From: Megaleporinus macrocephalus
Lineage: Eukaryota; Chordata; Actinopteri; Characiformes; Anostomidae
NCBI GenBank assembly: GCA_021613375.1
Contig: CM038715.1
Coordinates: 186,001 to 250,000 of the forward strand
DNA length: 64,000 nucleotides
Direction: 5' to 3'
A program made the translations under genes and the position numbers. Under the pieces are notes generated by a model. The model was not told the DNA's origin. It worked only from the letters and a program-made list of their open reading frames with translations, and ran no database searches. Positions 60,690 through 64,000 of this stretch are shown piece by piece (the first letter of the stretch is position 1; each line of letters opens with the position of its first letter).

Positions 60690-61850
60690 TTCATTACTCA
60701 GGTAGAAGTATAGGTACTAGGGTTTAAAAATACTTCTGTAGAAGTTGAAGTATCAACTGAAGCTCTTTACTCCAGTAAAAGTGTAAAAGTACTGCTTCCA
60801 GAACTACTTAAAGTATAAAAGTAAAAGTAATTTAAGGAAAAAATGGACAAAAGAACAAAAGGACAAAAGCTTAGACCACACCACAGGGGTCTATAGTGCA
60901 CTAGCCCACCTACCCAAAAACCCCATTCCCCAAAAACCCCAAAGCCATAATGACTATAATATTATATTAAAATGTTAATGTTGATAAATTTGGAATGCGC
61001 TAGGCTTCCTGTTTCAGCTCATATACGCCCATTGAACATGAATGTAGTTTAGTACAATGTAAATATATTAAAGTAGCATATCTGTTACTACTGAACATTA
61101 ACATGTGTTTCATGGAGCAGAAGATATGATGACTAGTTGTCTATAAGTATTGTAATGAAGTCAAACTTGTCAAGACATGTTATCAATAATCTTTACTGGA
61201 ATGTAAATGTACATGAATGAAAACAAACGGAAATGAAATAGGAGTAACGAGACTATGTTTAAAATGTAAGGAGTAGAAAGTACTGATAAGGGAGTGTAAA
61301 TGTAAGGAGTAGAAAGTACTGATAATGGAGTGTAAATGTAAGGAGTAGAAAGTACTGATAATGGAGTGTAAATGTGAGGAGTAGAAAGTACTGATAATGG
61401 AGTGTAAATGTAAGGAGTAGAAAGTACTGATAATGGAGTGTAAATGTAAGGAGTAGAAAGTACTGATAATGGAGTGTAAATGTGAGGAGTAGAAAGTACT
61501 GATAATGGAGTGTAAATGTAAGGAGTAGAAAGTACTGATAATGGAGTGTAAATGTAAGGAGTAGAAAGTACTGATAATGGAGTGTAAATGTGAGGAGTAG
61601 AAAGTACTGATAATGGAGTGTAAATGTAAGGAGTAGAAAGTACTGATAATGGAGTGTAAATGTGAGGAGTAGAAAGTACTGATAATGGAGTGTAAATGTA
61701 AGGAGTAGAAAGTACTGATAATGGAGTGTAAATGTAAGGAGTAGAAGTAAAAAGTCAGCTAAAATAATTACTACAGTAAAGTATAAATAACCAAAATCTC
61801 TACTTAAGTAAGGTGATGAAGTAATTGTACTTTGTTACTTGACACCTCAG
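60690..61850. mobile_element. Dispersed element with internal 36-bp array, inverted copy
   Basis: Reverse-complement relative of 25655-27030: the flank matches at 60720-61260 and the array (TAATGGAGTGTAAATGTAAG, GAGTAGAAAGTACTGA) occupies about 61265-61745 with about 13 units. The right end (AATTGTACTTTGTTACTTG) resembles the end of a fish DNA-transposon derivative. Complete boundaries are not proven. Confidence 0.75.
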
Positions 61851-64000
61851 TTTCTGACAAAGCAGTTAGCACCTCATCAGCTAAAGATAGGTATGCTGTA
61901 CAGGATCCAGCATACCTGCTACACTTTTATCACACTAGGAAATGTCAAAAGCTAAATGCGTTTTTAGGAAAACTGAATTTACTCAGTACATTTTTGGATG
62001 AATATTTAGTGTGTTGTGTAATTTCGGGTCATATAGAAAATCTGCCCATTTTTTGGTTAGGCTAAGGGATCTAAACAGACTGCTTTTACTGAAATCATTC
62101 AGCAAAAAAGTCTTATGTTAATAAAAGAAAGTGAAAGTGTAGTGATATAGTGAAGAAGAAACTTGTGTGAGCCAAAACAGAACAAAACATGAAACCAGAC
62201 GAGTGGAGGAAGAGATGAAACTCCTAAAACATGCAGCAGTGACAGCGAACAGCAACTGGACATGCCTTTCCAGGCATGCTACAGTGGTACTTGTATTAAG
62301 GGGGTGACTCAGAGGGAAAATATAGCCCTGAGCTCTTCCTCTCCCCCTTCCCCCCAGGCCGAAATCCTGCCCCCCACGAAGCCTTTTCAAAAACGCTATG
62401 GAAGAACACCCCACCATAACTCACATGAGCTCACCACTGGCCTAATCCAGTTACAAAGAAGAACTAGAATGTACAGTGCAATCGCTTCCATCTGACTCTG
62501 CATGTATTCATCTACATCTATACTCTATAACAGTTTCTGTAGGTTGGGGATACGTTGCCATCACAGGTAATTATAACAAAAAGTGAAATATATTCTAACA
62601 TAATCACATACAATCTACAGATATCACATAATATCCACAATAATAAAGGTTTATAAATTGTTCCTGGGTACATGTTTTTATGAAGCTCTTACGCCTGGTA
62701 TAAAAACTTTACATTATTTGATTTATTAAATATAAAAAGGCTCTTTATACTTACACATCTAATATACCAAAACAAATCTAAAAGTTCTTTAGAGAACCAG
62801 CAGGGTTTATGTGCCCAGTCATAATAAATTTATATAAACAGTTTTGGTTACTGTTACTTTACAACTGAGCCCTGTTCTGATTGGGTGAATGGATGGAGCT
62901 AAACTGCTGTAGGCTGAACATATTATAGGTGGATATATTGCAGAAACAATTATTTCAAAAGGTACTTTTTTGACTGTGCAGATTGAACAGTGTGTCTGCA
63001 TGGTTTATATACTATGTTAAAGTATTTTTTTTTTTATTTTAGTATTTTTATTATAAAATGAATCAAGAATCACTTTGCTGCCATATGGTCACTATATGTA
63101 AATATGGTAGTGATCTGTGTGCAATCAACCCCAAGTCCATAAAGTTGCATTAGCAATCTTTTCTTCCTAAATGATATTATTATAGATTCTTCTCTGGTGG
63201 AAAATATGTAATATATTTAGTTCAGACTGTACAAAAATAGGAACTGTGGGCTGCAGATTACCATATATTCCAGTAACAATTGAAATGACATTAATTAAAT
63301 GTTAATAAAGAGTTATACGCTTTACTAGGCCTAAGTTGGATTTGTTGAATTTTAAATGCAAATTGTTACTATATGTTGCAACTCACCCTTTATTATTTTC
63401 ATATAAGCTATTTTAAATAATAAAAACACATTAAACCATTTTTATTATGTTTAAGTAGTAATTCATGCAGTACTGGGCTAAGAATGTGTCATATTTTGAG
63501 TGGTGTGCACAGCAAATTCAAAGTTCTCTATAGTTATTTCTGAAAACATTCAAATGTCCAGCTAATAATGGTGGTTAGAACATTTTTGTTGACAGAAGAT
63601 CTCAACACCACTATTATATTTATATAAAAGCTGAGAGCATTTCATGACTGAAAATAAATATGTCAGAATTTTATGGGACGGCATTAATTACTTTACAGTG
63701 TGGCGTATGTCTGAACACTACAAGCTCCTGATTCATGGCTTGGTGGCTTGACCTTTCAGTAACTGGCCTCCTGAGGGCAGTCTTAGAAGTCCAATAATAG
63801 TTCATGAGCTAGTGAGAGGAAAAAGATGCCATAGCAGAAAAAGGTGGCCCTCGTCTCTGTGCACATATGGCTGTACTCAGAGTGGATCTGGAGCTTTAAC
63901 AGACATGAAATTCAGATTGCTTGAAAATCCATGTATCTTAACAGGATTTGTCTTACAGCAGTGTCTGTATGATGACTGTGCTCAGGTACTTACTGGCTTG
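61851..64000. other. No gene recognised
   Basis: AT-rich sequence. A fragment near 62875-62940 (GATGGAGCTAAACTGCTGTA) relates to the 0.5-kb block at 1964. The minus-strand frame 62118-62417 has a Gly-rich stretch but not the PDZ signature expected for a synpo2l exon. No exon was recognised up to the window end. Confidence 0.45.

Noticed and set aside
62118..62417. Minus-strand frame with a Gly-rich stretch considered as a missing synpo2l PDZ exon
   Set aside because: It lacks the GGxPWGFRL-type carboxylate-binding loop and suitable splice-bounded continuity; the resemblance is only GG and FGL.

Overview
This is animal nuclear DNA, most likely from a ray-finned (teleost) fish. It has intron-containing genes with GT-AG splice sites and abundant AT, CT and GT microsatellites. 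It also carries many short non-autonomous DNA transposons with 8-bp target-site duplications, 3' tails of LINEs, and interspersed repeats that I recognise from fish genomes. Species cannot be read from the sequence; an otophysan fish (characin or catfish type) is a guess from the repeat families.

Two genes can be rebuilt exon by exon, both on the minus strand. (1) myoz1 (myozenin-1, a Z-disc calcineurin-binding protein) has five coding exons: 40856-40769, 34152-33989, 28673-28595, 28407-28233 and 25258-25024. All exon phases agree and give 246 residues. (2) synpo2l (synaptopodin 2-like, a Z-disc actin-associated protein) lies upstream. A small first exon at 57510-57453 joins a 2.6-kb terminal exon at 56325-53693 to give 896 residues. 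This is a form without the PDZ domain; PDZ exons were not found here and may lie beyond position 64000. The order and orientation synpo2l-myoz1 matches human 10q22. Both proteins sit at the striated-muscle Z-disc.

Left of myoz1, a CpG-rich block (about 23500-24330) with a perfect TCTCGCGAGA promoter motif looks like the promoter of a further minus-strand gene. By human gene order that would be usp54, but no usp54 coding exon was recognised.

Layout: 1-8700, hAT-type elements, a duplicated 0.5-kb block and a LINE tail; 8765-14457, two very large 20-bp minisatellite arrays around a 1.2-kb island; 14458-23500, DNA transposons, AT tracts and interspersed repeats; 23500-24330, CpG-rich promoter; 24586-42230, myoz1 with introns full of minisatellites and transposons; 42499-53690, a hAT element, a 44/62-bp minisatellite, LINE tail, repeats and unassigned sequence; 53693-57680, synpo2l; 57700-64000, hAT and TTAA-flanked elements and an inverted copy of the 36-bp minisatellite element. 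Nearly all other long open frames are stop-free satellite DNA, not genes. I found no undescribed multi-gene system; the most unusual content is the satellite architecture and the foldback structures.
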